Origin: an uncultured Lachnospiraceae bacterium
GTDB lineage: Bacteria; Bacillota; Clostridia; Lachnospirales; Lachnospiraceae
Reading direction: 5' to 3'
Assembly: GCA_902789735.1 (NCBI GenBank)
Contig: CADAOZ010000021.1
Span: 1 to 42,552, forward strand
Length of the DNA: 42,552 nt
Both the position numbers and the translations under genes were made by a program. This document shows positions 16,836 to 25,798 of the stretch, piece by piece. A model generated the notes under the pieces. The model searched no databases and had not been told where the DNA came from. It saw nothing but the letters and a program-made list of their open reading frames with translations. The first letter of the stretch is position 1. Every line of letters starts with the position of its first letter.

Positions 16836-18320
16836 TCAGGCGCGTTTTTTGAACAATTTCTTTTTCAGATTTCCCAGTGTCGTAAAGACGATATCCACAG
16901 CCAGCGTCTCTCTGGTGACCAGGAGAAAGCCCAGATATACGCTGAAGAAGAGGGAGGCCGAAACCAGCAGTTTCAAAAAGGCGCCCCACGTTCCTTCTGC
17001 GAACGTCATGGGAATGGTCCAGGCCGAAGCCAGCACCGCAAGTCCCAGGGCCGGCAGGAACTTGTGGAATTCCATGGCCCGGAAAATAGGCCGGACCTCC
17101 TCGCCCAGGAACCAGCACTGGATGATCAGCACCACAAACTCCGCCACCAGGGTACCGATCGCCGCGCCTGAGCTCGCCATAGAGGGGATCAGGAGCGCGT
17201 TGATGATGATATCGATGACCGCGCCGGCAATCGTGGAATACAGCACCAGCTTTTCCCGTCCGGTCGGGACCAGCATCTGCAGGCCCGTAATATTGGACAT
17301 GCCGATAAACAGCAGGGTCGGCATGATCAGGATCATGGGAACGATGGCGCCGTCATATCCGTTGCCCGAAAGCAGGCGGATGCCGGAGGAGGCAAACAGC
17401 ATGAAATACAGTGTCATGGGCGTCGCCAGCAGCATGACAAAACGCAGGGCCTTGGAGGTAATGATCCGGAACTGCTCCATGTTGCCGGTCTTTACATAAT
17501 AAGAAGCCCTGGGCAGCAGGACCGTCCCCAGAGAGGTCACGATACTGACCAGCAACGTCTTGATCTTGACCGCGGCGCCGTAATAACCGACGTCCGTATC
17601 CGTCTTCATAAAGCCCAGCATGACGGTATCCAGATGGGTATAGATCATGGTGGCGCAGGACAGGGCAAAAAAGACCAGGACCGGCTTGATATGCCGCCGC
17701 ACATTCCAGTTGCCCATGGGGCGGAAATAAATATATCTCCTGGCATGGATAAAGTTGAAAATGTTGGAGGCCGCCCCGGCAAAGACCGCGATGGCGCCGT
17801 AAATGATATAGTCGGATTTCTGATGGACCAGAGCGAACATCAGGAGCAGGGACAGGAATTTGACCGTGATCTGCCGGACCGTGATATAGGTATAGTGCTC
17901 CAGTCCTTTATACAGCCACTCCATGCCGATAAAGGTCAGGAAGGTGTTGGCGCTCATGATCACGTAGAGGAGCTTCTCTCCCTGCAGCCTCGGCACCGTC
18001 GCCAGCAGAATAAAAAAGGCGGTATAGGAGATCGCCGTCGTCGCCAGACGCAGGATAAAGAGCTCCTGCACGGTCCGGCTCAGCTGCTCCTTGTCATCCC
18101 GGACGCCCGCGACGGCCCGGATGCCGTAGGTAGGTACGCCCAGCTGGGAAAACATGGTGAAATAAGAGATCAGCGAGGTCGCGAACTGGACCTTGCCCGT
18201 TCCTTCCGCCAGCAGGATCCTGGAGACGTAAGGAAAGGTGACCATGGGGAAAATGAACGACGACATGGTCAGCAGCGCGTTCATGATAAAATTCAGCTTC
18301 AGTGATTTTTGTTTCTTCAA
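16836..18320 (-). CDS. Wzx-type oligosaccharide flippase
   Basis: A 494-residue polytopic protein of the MOP/RfbX flippase superfamily, expected to flip undecaprenyl-linked repeat units across the membrane. About 12-14 hydrophobic segments are visible. The N-terminus KLNFIMNALLTMSSFIFPMV and the following FPYVSRILLAEGTGKVQFA are typical of the family. The best start is TTG at 18320: GGAGG lies 6 bases upstream, and the TTGA overlaps the TGA stop of the polymerase gene (18317-18320), implying coupled translation. The open frame extends further upstream into the polymerase gene but without a site. The C-terminus is basic (KKKLFKKRA). It sits between polymerase and chain-length genes, as expected for a Wzx/Wzy cluster. 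Confidence 0.88.
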   Translation of the reverse strand: MKKQKSLKLNFIMNALLTMSSFIFPMVTFPYVSRILLAEGTGKVQFATSLISYFTMFSQLGVPTYGIRAVAGVRDDKEQLSRTVQELFILRLATTAISYTAFFILLATVPRLQGEKLLYVIMSANTFLTFIGMEWLYKGLEHYTYITVRQITVKFLSLLLMFALVHQKSDYIIYGAIAVFAGAASNIFNFIHARRYIYFRPMGNWNVRRHIKPVLVFFALSCATMIYTHLDTVMLGFMKTDTDVGYYGAAVKIKTLLVSIVTSLGTVLLPRASYYVKTGNMEQFRIITSKALRFVMLLATPMTLYFMLFASSGIRLLSGNGYDGAIVPMILIMPTLLFIGMSNITGLQMLVPTGREKLVLYSTIAGAVIDIIINALLIPSMASSGAAIGTLVAEFVVLIIQCWFLGEEVRPIFRAMEFHKFLPALGLAVLASAWTIPMTFAEGTWGAFLKLLVSASLFFSVYLGFLLVTRETLAVDIVFTTLGNLKKKLFKKRA

Positions 18321-19570
18321 TCTGTTCCTCCGTGTACGGTCCGCTGCCCGGCCGGGACGCGCCCGCGGCGTTCCGGAAGACGAAGCCCGCTTCCGAAGAT
18401 CCAGGACAGTGCAAACCACAAAGAGTTATAAAAAGGATACAGGAACAGGTCATCCAGTACACAATGGAGGGCCATGAAAAACAGGACCAGCAAAAGGTAG
18501 CGGTCTCCCCGCCGTACAGCCACGGCCGCAGTCAGCGTCAGTGCCGCCAGCAGCAGTATGGTAAAAAGGATCCCGTATCTCTGCAGGATCATAACATAAA
18601 AACAGTCTACATACAGATATCTGCCTGAAATCATCTGGCCGTTCTGGTCCAGTCCGGCGCCGACCCATTCGATCTTCTGTCCGAACAGGGAGACCCCGTA
18701 CAGGTCCAGGGACTGTCTGCCGTAATACAGCCGGTGATTGAGCAGGCTGTCCAGTGCCCGCATCCATTTGGTCTTTTCATTGTAGGCAAAGGTAGCCCAG
18801 ATGCACAATCCGGCCAGAATCACAAAGGAAAAGGCCATCAGCCATGAGAGTATCCGGTGCTTTTCGATCGTGCCCATTCCCAGCTTGTACAGGGCTGCTA
18901 CGGCCAGCAGGACCAGATTCATCAGGACAGACAGCCTGGACTGGGTCACGACATACATCCACAGGGAGATGACCAGAAACAGGACCAGCTCGCTGATCCA
19001 TATGGATTCTTTGCGGATCATGATGGTCAGCATGACAATATTACACAGGATGGCCGGCGGCAGCAGGGTATAACGGAAGCCCAGGCACTGCCGGGTCCTT
19101 CCGTTGATCTCCAGGTAAAAGTTCTCGATCACGCCCAGTTTGGCGCTGACCACCACCAGGACCAGCACGATCCAACTGACAATCCGGGAGACCTCCGCTA
19201 TATGGAGATGATCCACATTCCTGGCGCAGAACATATACAGGAACAGGAAGGCCACCGAGCGCTGCAGCATATTGCCGTCCGCGATCTTCCAGGTATAGGC
19301 CGCTGCCAGCAGGCAGAACAGCCCGCCTCCGATTTCCCGGACCGGCAGCCGCAGCCAGTCCCTGCTGTAGATCAGTTCCTGAAAGGCCAGGATCAGAACA
19401 CAGCCGCCCAGGATCATCCGGTACAGGCTGCCGCTGAAATACTGATAATACATGGTCTGGGTCAGGATACCGAAAAACATATAGATGCCGAAAGAAATCA
19501 GAAAGGGCAGCTCACGCAGAGGAATCCTCTTTACCATATGAACTTGTATTTCCCTTTCGGATCTTGCCAT
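18317..19570 (-). CDS. Putative Wzy-type polysaccharide polymerase
   Basis: A 417-residue membrane protein with about ten to eleven hydrophobic segments and a large loop between late segments (about residues 270-320; RALDSLLNHRLYYGRQSL...). That architecture, plus position next to a flippase and chain-length proteins, points to an O-antigen/EPS polymerase; sequence conservation in this family is always low, so the call is partly contextual. I chose ATG 19570 (MARSEREIQ) because GGGAG lies 5 bases upstream. An earlier ATG (19594) falls inside the last copy of a 38-bp repeat array, and a later one is in frame at 19537 (MVKRIP). The stop overlaps the flippase start. Confidence 0.75.
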   Translation of the reverse strand: MARSEREIQVHMVKRIPLRELPFLISFGIYMFFGILTQTMYYQYFSGSLYRMILGGCVLILAFQELIYSRDWLRLPVREIGGGLFCLLAAAYTWKIADGNMLQRSVAFLFLYMFCARNVDHLHIAEVSRIVSWIVLVLVVVSAKLGVIENFYLEINGRTRQCLGFRYTLLPPAILCNIVMLTIMIRKESIWISELVLFLVISLWMYVVTQSRLSVLMNLVLLAVAALYKLGMGTIEKHRILSWLMAFSFVILAGLCIWATFAYNEKTKWMRALDSLLNHRLYYGRQSLDLYGVSLFGQKIEWVGAGLDQNGQMISGRYLYVDCFYVMILQRYGILFTILLLAALTLTAAVAVRRGDRYLLLVLFFMALHCVLDDLFLYPFYNSLWFALSWIFGSGLRLPERRGRVPAGQRTVHGGTD

Positions 19571-19582
19571 GTTTTCTCCCAT

Positions 19583-19750
19583 GGACATTCTCATGTCCGG
19601 CTGCCTGTTCTTTTCTTCAGGGACATTTCCATGCCCGGTTACCTGTTCTTTTTTTCAGGGGCATTCCCATGCCCGGTTACCTGTTCTTTTCCCAATGGTT
19701 CTTCTCACGCCTGCCGCTTTTTATTTTTCAGGGTGTCCCTACGCCCAGTT
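19583..19750 (-). repeat. 38-bp tandem repeats that fold into GNRA-type hairpins
   Basis: Three clear copies start at 19583, 19621 and 19659 (period exactly 38), with degenerate material up to the stop codon of the upstream glycosyltransferase (19739). On the minus strand each clear copy contains a 16-nt hairpin: GGGCAT-GGGA-ATGCCC, GGGCAT-GGAA-ATGTCC (one G-U pair) and GGACAT-GAGA-ATGTCC. All three loops fit GNRA. A less perfect hairpin (GGGCGT-AGGG-ACACCC) overlaps the stop codon at 19739. Between hairpins lies an A-rich AAAAGAACAGGYARCC segment. The last copy ends just before the ribosome binding site of the polymerase gene. Confidence 0.85.
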
Positions 19751-20743
19751 TTTGACTTTCCGCATTTTGCGGAGCCAGTAAAGCCCGTAGGTATATTTGC
19801 GGAAACTCCGCAGCATACGGTTATTGTCTCCGCAGACCCGGTACAGTTTTTCAGAAACGCTGCGGATTCTGCGGTCCAGATCGCGGATCTGGCGCATGGC
19901 ATTCATGGATGCCGGCAGCATCAGAATGGTCTGCAGTACATTATTGTAATAACGGGACACGCGCAGATCCAGGAATTCCCGGTTGCTGCGGGGCATGCCG
20001 CCCAGCTGCTCATAATAATCCAGCAGCGTCTCGAAACCGCTGATTGCCTCCTTTGCGTGGCGGATCCGGTTCTCCGTGCTGACACTCTGGCCTTCATGAC
20101 CGGTACGGTAGCAGTAGACATCATAATTCTGGAAAGCCACAGTACGGATCCATGGAATCGGATAAGTAATTAACATCCTGTCCGTATAAAGCTGCTTTTC
20201 AGGCAGGGTGAATGGATGCTCCTGTAAAAGGGCGGTCCTGTAAGTAACGACCCAGATTCCGTAAATGAAAGGCGTCAGCTTGCTGAGCCTGACTGTCTGC
20301 CCATCATATTTTTCAGCGTACATAGTATCCCAGGCATTGACGGTATGACTGGCTATTCCTTCCTCGTTGACTTCCGTTCTGCCATTGAGCACAATATCCG
20401 CCGTGGCGGTACGCAGAAAACGGACCAGCCGGACCAGGCCTTCGGTATTGTACCAGTCGTCTCCGTCCAGCTGTTTGAAATAACGGCCTTTGGCAGCCGG
20501 CATGGAATAATTCAGTGTTGAACCGTACCCTCCGTTGGCTTTGTCAACAAGGCGGAATGTCTGGGGATATTTTTCCTCATATTCCCTGGCGATCGAGGCG
20601 GTATCATCGCTGGACCCGTCGTTTACGATCAGGACTTCCAGTTCATCCATGATCTCAGGAGCGATCAGAGAATCCAGTGTTTTTCTCAGAAATTGCCCGA
20701 CATTATAGCAGGCAACAGAAATTGTCAGTGTCTTTTCCATCAT
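19739..20743 (-). CDS. Family 2 glycosyltransferase
   Basis: A 334-residue GT-A fold enzyme that adds one sugar of the repeat unit on the cytoplasmic face. The N-terminal motifs are clear: TISVACYNVGQFLRKTLDSL, VLIVNDGSSDDT (nucleotide binding), DKANGGYGSTLNYSM and LDGDDWYNTEGL (DxD-like metal site at GDDW). The C-terminal third is variable and basic; no membrane helix is evident. AAGGAG lies 3 bases before the first of two adjacent ATGs (20743) and 6 bases before the second (20740), so either may be used. The stop codon lies within the first hairpin of the 38-bp repeat region. Sugar specificity cannot be told from sequence. Confidence 0.88.
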   Translation of the reverse strand: MMEKTLTISVACYNVGQFLRKTLDSLIAPEIMDELEVLIVNDGSSDDTASIAREYEEKYPQTFRLVDKANGGYGSTLNYSMPAAKGRYFKQLDGDDWYNTEGLVRLVRFLRTATADIVLNGRTEVNEEGIASHTVNAWDTMYAEKYDGQTVRLSKLTPFIYGIWVVTYRTALLQEHPFTLPEKQLYTDRMLITYPIPWIRTVAFQNYDVYCYRTGHEGQSVSTENRIRHAKEAISGFETLLDYYEQLGGMPRSNREFLDLRVSRYYNNVLQTILMLPASMNAMRQIRDLDRRIRSVSEKLYRVCGDNNRMLRSFRKYTYGLYWLRKMRKVKNWA

Positions 20744-20869
20744 TCTCTCCTTGTCCTTCTAATCATACTGCCGTAATGCGTCGTCCGGCCCGACAGATAC
20801 ATCTGCGGAATACTGCCGGCCGGCATTGCGGATCTTACCATCGGAATCCTGTCCTCTGTTCCGCCCGGA

Positions 20870-21928
20870 TCATTCCTGCTGCCCGGCGTACTCCAGATCG
20901 TGTATGATGGAGACCGAAACCGAGATTCCCTTTTCCGCGGAGTAAGCAGGCGCGTAGCCAAGGGCTGTCAGTTTATCCGCGCAGAGCACGGAATCTTTCG
21001 CTTTGCCGAAACCTTTCTGCTCCAGTTCGTCAGGCAGATCGAATACCACCCGGGTGCCCGCGGCCCCGGCGGCGATCTGCGCCAGCTCCGCGATGGTGAT
21101 CTCGCAGGCGGGATTGCAGACATTATAAGCCTCGCCGGCTTTGCCCCGGCGCAGGGCTGTCAGGATTCCTGCACAGGCGTCCGCCACATAGCAATAAGAC
21201 CTGCGCTGGTTCCCTTTGCTCTTCAGGACAATATCCTGCCCCGCCGCCGCCCTGCGGATAAACTGGGCCGCTGCCTTATTGTCTCCTTTTGTCATGGTCG
21301 GGCCATAGATGGAACTGAGCCTGGCAATGACCGCGTCCACTCCGTATTCCTCGACGAAGCTCCGGACCAGCAGTTCCGCGGTTCGTTTGCTCTCCGGATA
21401 GCCGGACCGGATCTGGTTGGGATCGATCAGGCCGTAATCCTCCTCAGAGAGGCGGGTCTTGTCCGGAACCTCACCGTACACCTCAAAAGTGGAGGTGAAC
21501 AGGACCCGGCAGCCGGGATGCCGGCGGGCATAATTGAGTACATTGAGCGTACCAGTCATGTTGGTGATGATGGTCTCGGCCGGATACAGGGCATAGCTGC
21601 GGGGATCCGCGTTGGAAGCCAGATGGATGATATAATCATACGCTTCCTCATCCGGAATCGGAACGCCGGCGTCCCTCTCTATAAAACGCAGCCAGTCTGT
21701 CTGGCCCGCGTAGCCGAAACGCTTCTGCAGATTCTCCAGATGGCGGCTGGTCCCTGTCAGGATCAGTGCCGCTCCGCCGGAGCGCCTGCGGGCGATCATG
21801 GCATCCATCAGTAAGGAGCCGATCAGGCCGGTCGCACCGGTGATCAGGATGCGCGCCCCGTCGGAAAAATCGATGTAATCGGAGACCCATTCCAGGTCCT
21901 GTCTGTAAAGCCTGTTGTCAATGATCAT
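20870..21928 (-). CDS. NAD-dependent epimerase/dehydratase (extended SDR)
   Basis: A 352-residue Rossmann-fold enzyme acting on a nucleotide-linked substrate. It has ILITGATGLIGSLL (GxxGxxG) near residue 30, IIHLASNADP, an active-site Ser/Thr region FTSTFEVYG, and the catalytic YPESK. SSIYGPTMTKGDNKAAAQFI and the YCYVADACAGI strand are typical of dTDP-glucose dehydratase or UDP-sugar epimerase relatives. The start is placed at ATG 21928 with AAGGA 7 bases upstream; a TTG six codons earlier overlaps that site and is less likely. It directly follows the IspD/TarI-like cytidylyltransferase, so a CDP-linked substrate is plausible, but that is inference from neighbours. Confidence 0.85.
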   Translation of the reverse strand: MIIDNRLYRQDLEWVSDYIDFSDGARILITGATGLIGSLLMDAMIARRRSGGAALILTGTSRHLENLQKRFGYAGQTDWLRFIERDAGVPIPDEEAYDYIIHLASNADPRSYALYPAETIITNMTGTLNVLNYARRHPGCRVLFTSTFEVYGEVPDKTRLSEEDYGLIDPNQIRSGYPESKRTAELLVRSFVEEYGVDAVIARLSSIYGPTMTKGDNKAAAQFIRRAAAGQDIVLKSKGNQRRSYCYVADACAGILTALRRGKAGEAYNVCNPACEITIAELAQIAAGAAGTRVVFDLPDELEQKGFGKAKDSVLCADKLTALGYAPAYSAEKGISVSVSIIHDLEYAGQQE

Positions 21929-22001
21929 ATGTATTTCCTTTTTCAAGCTTACTGTACAAGCTGCTGATTGCCGTTCCTGTAAAATATGGAGGCTTTTGTA
22001 A

Positions 22002-22715
22002 TTATTTAAGCCAGGAGGATTTTCTCGCGTCCAGAAGGGCCTTGAAAATCTCCAGATCTTCCGTTGTCGTCAGCTTGACGTTCTTTTCAGATCCCAGGGA
22101 GAAATAAAGGGTTCTGCCCAGTTCAATGAACATGGTACAGGTGGCTACGGAAGAAGTAATGCCTTTGGCCAGCGCTTCCTTGTGGGCTTCCACCAGTGTT
22201 TTGACAGAAGCGCACTGGGGCGTCTGGGTGGTCTTGAGGTTATCTCTGGGAATCTGCACCTCCGAGGAAATGCCGTCCTCCGTCTTGAGCATGGCCGCTG
22301 TACAGGGGACTACGGAAATCGCGTTGCCGTATTTGCTGGCCACGCGGATATTGTCGGATATGATCTCCTCGGAGACCATGGGACGGATGGCGTCATGGAC
22401 CAGGATCAGGTCATCGTCATCATGGCGGCTGGCGATATCATAAACGCCGTTCCGGATGGAATCCTGGCCGTTCTTACCACCGGGCACGATACTTTCCAGC
22501 TTGGTGATATTGAACTGACGGCAGTAGGCTGAAAGGATCGCCTCCCACCCTTCAATACATACGACAACGATCCCGTCAATATTGGGATGCCTCTGAAAAG
22601 CCTCCAGGGTATAAAGAATAACCGGCTTGTCATAAACATTCAGGAACTGCTTGGGGATATCCTGATGCATTCTCTGACCGGAACCGCCTGCGATGATAAG
22701 TGCTATGTTTTTCAT
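22002..22715 (-). CDS. IspD/TarI-family cytidylyltransferase
   Basis: A 237-residue CTP:phosphate cytidylyltransferase. Motifs: ALIIAGGSGQRMHQDIPKQF (CTP-binding loop), VPGGKNGQDSIRNGV, LVHDAIRPMV and TTQTPQCASV, and near the end VKLTTTEDLEIFKALL. IspD makes CDP-methylerythritol for isoprenoids; TarI and Bcs1 relatives make CDP-ribitol for teichoic acid or capsule. The location amid TagF-like and LicD genes favours CDP-alditol supply for this glycan, though a housekeeping IspD role is not excluded from sequence alone. No TarJ-type dehydrogenase is adjacent; an SDR-type enzyme is. Confidence 0.85.
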   Translation of the reverse strand: MKNIALIIAGGSGQRMHQDIPKQFLNVYDKPVILYTLEAFQRHPNIDGIVVVCIEGWEAILSAYCRQFNITKLESIVPGGKNGQDSIRNGVYDIASRHDDDDLILVHDAIRPMVSEEIISDNIRVASKYGNAISVVPCTAAMLKTEDGISSEVQIPRDNLKTTQTPQCASVKTLVEAHKEALAKGITSSVATCTMFIELGRTLYFSLGSEKNVKLTTTEDLEIFKALLDARKSSWLK

Positions 22716-22796
22716 ATCTTCTTCTGTCCTTTCCTGGTATTTCTTTTTCCTCCGATACCGGCGGATTTATACTTCCCCCGGTCTTTTCTTTTTCCG

Positions 22797-23687
22797 TCAA
22801 ATGGAGTTTTCCTGCGTTTTCCAGTATACAACGCCGTCATGGTGTCCCCTGCGCTGATCCTCCGGAGGCAGCTGCATATAGTCACCGTAAATATTGGTCA
22901 GATACTCTTCCCATCCGCCGATGACCATAAAGGGTCTGCCCTCGAACTCCATCTCCTGATAGGAGGCGAAGGAAGACCTGTGCATCCTCTCTTTACTGCC
23001 GTACTGAGAGGTGAAATTGCCGACATATTTTCCCCCGTTAAAGGGATATTTCTTCATGTTCTTCTCAATGACACGGAGCCAGAACTGCTTGTCCGTCCTG
23101 GCGACCAGAAAGTTCTTGAGCAGCTTCTTGGGCAGGGACACATTTTTATAATCATCCCGTTCCTTGTCTATGATGATGACCGTCCTGCGGGCCCGGAAGC
23201 AGAAACGCATGAAACGCATATGCGCCTCCTGCAGCGCCCTGGAATCCGGCAGGCCGTCCACAACGCAGACGTCCAGGAACAGGCCTTTCCCTTCGTTAGA
23301 GGGGGTCTCCGCCCCGTAGCAGACCGTCCTGGTGTCCATCAGGCGCCCGTAGGGCAGTTCATGGTCATCGGGGTCGTGGGTCGGCGAGATCCAGCGGTAT
23401 TTTCCGTCCGCAGGAAAAGCCGCGTCCAGGCGGCTGAATTCCGGCCGGGTCAGGAATACATCCACATCATCGTCCCAGGGGATGAATCCCTTATGCCGGA
23501 CCGCGCCCAGAAGGGTGCCGCCGGTCAGCGAATACCGGATATTGTTCTCTCTGCAGATCCTGTCGAAATAGCAGAGCATGTCAAAGCAGATTTCCTTGCG
23601 TTCCGCGTCTGTAACAGGACGCAGGTCTCTGTTCTCCGGCCCTGCCGCGGTACTGCCGCGCTCAGTCGATCCAGTAGGCCTTGTCAT
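22797..23687 (-). CDS. LicD family phosphotransferase
   Basis: A 296-residue LicD-family protein; known members transfer phosphocholine or related phospho-alcohols from CDP carriers to surface glycans. The hallmark is RYSLTGGTLLGAVRHKGF followed by IPWDDDVDV (residues 51-77), with the Asp cluster binding metal and nucleotide; a second signature is FLDVCVVDGLPD. The start ATG 23687 has AAAGGA 7 bases upstream and lies inside the 3' end of the upstream fusion gene (26-bp overlap). The C-terminal ends of this protein and of the fusion are similar (YGDYMQLPPEDQRRGHHDG versus YGDYLQLPPEDQRKGHHYD), so the pair arose by duplication. Confidence 0.9.
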   Translation of the reverse strand: MTRPTGSTERGSTAAGPENRDLRPVTDAERKEICFDMLCYFDRICRENNIRYSLTGGTLLGAVRHKGFIPWDDDVDVFLTRPEFSRLDAAFPADGKYRWISPTHDPDDHELPYGRLMDTRTVCYGAETPSNEGKGLFLDVCVVDGLPDSRALQEAHMRFMRFCFRARRTVIIIDKERDDYKNVSLPKKLLKNFLVARTDKQFWLRVIEKNMKKYPFNGGKYVGNFTSQYGSKERMHRSSFASYQEMEFEGRPFMVIGGWEEYLTNIYGDYMQLPPEDQRRGHHDGVVYWKTQENSI

Positions 23688-25707
23688 AATGATGTCCTTT
23701 CCGCTGATCCTCCGGGGGCAGCTGCAGATAATCGCCGTATACACAGCGCAGGTATTCCTCCCAGCCCGCGAAGACGCTGAAGGTCCTGTCCTCGAAGGGC
23801 ATTTCAATATATTCGTCGAAGCCTTCCCTGTGCAGGATCTCCTTCGCGCCGTACTGGCTCATCAGGTTGGCCACATATTTGCCGCCGTCTACCGGATATT
23901 TGCGGACCGCCCGGTCTATCTTCCGGTTCCAGTAGCGGACGCCCTTACCGGTCGCGTAGTTTCTGACGGCCTGCTTGCTGATCCTTTTTACAGGGTTCTT
24001 CGGTACATATTCTTTTTTCTGCGGCGTCGTGCTGCGCTTGATCCTGTACAGGCTGCGCATATAGGAGATATGGCGGCGGCGTTCCAGCGGATTGTCCGGC
24101 AGGCCGTCCACGACACAGATATCAATAAAGATACCAATGCCCATGGAATCCCCCAGCTCCTCATCATAAATCCTGGTCCTTGTATCGATCAGCCGTCCGT
24201 AATTCCAGTATCTGCCCAGGTAATTCCTGGAAGTGACCCATTTATAGTCCTTCTGCCTGCGCAGGATCTGATCCAGACGGTCAAATTCCGGACGCAGCAG
24301 AAATACATCCACGTCATCATCCCAGGGGATGAATCCTTTATGACGGACCGCGCCCAGAAGGGTGCCGCCGGTCAGGGAATAGTGAACCCCCTCTTTATCA
24401 CACAGATCCTTGAGCCAGCAGAGAATCTTATAGGCCGTCTGCTTCTGCTCCTCCGGTGTCATCAGCCGCATGTTTTTTTCTTTACCTTTGTCTTCTGTCA
24501 TCTGTGCCTTTCTTTCCGGGCGGATTTCCGCGCCCGCGCCCGGCTTCTTTTCATCTGCCGGCAGTGTCACGCCGCCGATCTCCAGGCAGCGCCGGCGGTT
24601 CTGTCCATCCTGATACTGATTGAGCATCCGGTTGACCCTGCGCCTTTCCGTAGCCCAGGGATCCCTGCCGGCTGCCAGATCTGCCATAAATGTCAGGAAA
24701 TCCTCCCGGTTCCGGATCTTATGCCCTGCCATCAGGGCATCCGGATCGTCGACCGAAAATCCCCTGGTAGCCTTATAATCCTCATAATCATCCAGGGTAA
24801 AAGCAATGGGCCGGTCCAGCAGCATATAATCGGTAAAGACCGAAGAATAATCTGTGATCAGCGCATCTGTCATGCCCATCAGCCGGTAAAGATCCCAGCC
24901 GCTGCGGCCGAATTCCGCGTGGCTCATCAGACGGATATTGGACAGGTCCAGTCCCTGATAGCCTGTCAGATCCTGAGACGGATGGAGCTTGATCAGAAGG
25001 CCGGTCCGGTCGGCCCGCAGCTGCGCATTCAGATCCTCCAGCTCCTGATTGGAAAACAGAGGCACGATGGTCTTTTGTTCTGCCACATCACTGTAGCCCA
25101 GTACATCCGACTTGCGGAAGGTGGGCATCCACAGGACCAGGCGGTCGCAGTCGATCCCGATGTCATAACCCGGATCCGGCTCGTACATGACATCCGTCCG
25201 GGGCTGGCCGCAGATCGCGACCCGGTCTTCCCCGCAGCCCTGCAACTTTGCCACGATGGGCTTCCAGAATTCCGAAGCGCTCAGGGCCGCCGTATAATAG
25301 ATCCGGCTGTCGTCTCCCATGGCGGCATCAAAGCCTTTGAAGGGAGCCCCGTGCCAGGTCTGGACCACCTTCTGGCCGGCGGCCGGTTCAATGGGGAGCT
25401 TACCGAAGGTGTAGAACACATGCCCGGCCCGCAGGAACCAGCCGATGGCCTGCGCATTGCTGACGATCCGGACATTGTCCGGCACCGGTCCCGCAAAGGG
25501 TTCGTTCTGGCTGCGGATGATCGTATATTTCTTATTATACCCCTGCTCGATCAGATAGTCATAAAGATAACGGATGTTATCCCTGAATTCCATATTGCAG
25601 TAGAGCAGGATCACATCATCCCGCACAGGAACTGCCCGGTTGAGGGCGGAGATCCCGCGGAACACCGTACCGCTCAGAATTTTTTTCAGTGCTACGTTTT
25701 TGATCAT
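23662..25707 (-). CDS. Fusion of CDP-glycerol glycerophosphotransferase (TagF-like) and LicD domains
   Basis: A 681-residue two-enzyme protein. The N-terminal part (about 1-375) is a TagF/TarF/TarL-like transferase: VVQTWHGAPFKGF (catalytic-type His119), MPTFRKSD (195-201), KLHPSQD (240-246) and LITDYSSVFTDYM (283-295) are typical. A charged linker (about 385-412, ADEKKPGAGAEIRPERKAQM) leads to a complete LicD domain (about 415-681) with YSLTGGTLLGAVRHKGF (443-459) and the WDDDVD cluster (462-467). It probably adds a phospho-alditol and a second phospho-alcohol substituent to the same glycan; substrates are not known. There is no membrane helix, and association would be peripheral as in TagF. 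AAGGA lies 8-9 bases before the ATG. A separate LicD gene overlaps its end. Confidence 0.88.
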   Translation of the reverse strand: MIKNVALKKILSGTVFRGISALNRAVPVRDDVILLYCNMEFRDNIRYLYDYLIEQGYNKKYTIIRSQNEPFAGPVPDNVRIVSNAQAIGWFLRAGHVFYTFGKLPIEPAAGQKVVQTWHGAPFKGFDAAMGDDSRIYYTAALSASEFWKPIVAKLQGCGEDRVAICGQPRTDVMYEPDPGYDIGIDCDRLVLWMPTFRKSDVLGYSDVAEQKTIVPLFSNQELEDLNAQLRADRTGLLIKLHPSQDLTGYQGLDLSNIRLMSHAEFGRSGWDLYRLMGMTDALITDYSSVFTDYMLLDRPIAFTLDDYEDYKATRGFSVDDPDALMAGHKIRNREDFLTFMADLAAGRDPWATERRRVNRMLNQYQDGQNRRRCLEIGGVTLPADEKKPGAGAEIRPERKAQMTEDKGKEKNMRLMTPEEQKQTAYKILCWLKDLCDKEGVHYSLTGGTLLGAVRHKGFIPWDDDVDVFLLRPEFDRLDQILRRQKDYKWVTSRNYLGRYWNYGRLIDTRTRIYDEELGDSMGIGIFIDICVVDGLPDNPLERRRHISYMRSLYRIKRSTTPQKKEYVPKNPVKRISKQAVRNYATGKGVRYWNRKIDRAVRKYPVDGGKYVANLMSQYGAKEILHREGFDEYIEMPFEDRTFSVFAGWEEYLRCVYGDYLQLPPEDQRKGHHYDKAYWID

Positions 25708-25739
25708 GATCAGATTCCTTTTTAACAGCCGTAGAATAA

Positions 25740-25766
25740 GCCGCAGCCGTGTCTGACAGCTGCGGC
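25740..25766 (-). other. Intra-operon hairpin
   Basis: Inverted repeat GCCGCAGC / GCTGCGGC with an 11-nt loop in the 91-bp gap between the PssE-like gene and the TagF-LicD fusion. No T-run follows on the minus strand, so it is more likely an mRNA processing or stability element than a terminator. Confidence 0.4.
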
Positions 25767-25798
25767 CCTGTATTTGTTTGCCGTTCTATATAAATCTG

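Noticed and set aside
19583..19696. CRISPR-like 38-bp repeats
   Set aside because: The units abut one another with no spacers, and each is a hairpin unit within an operon.
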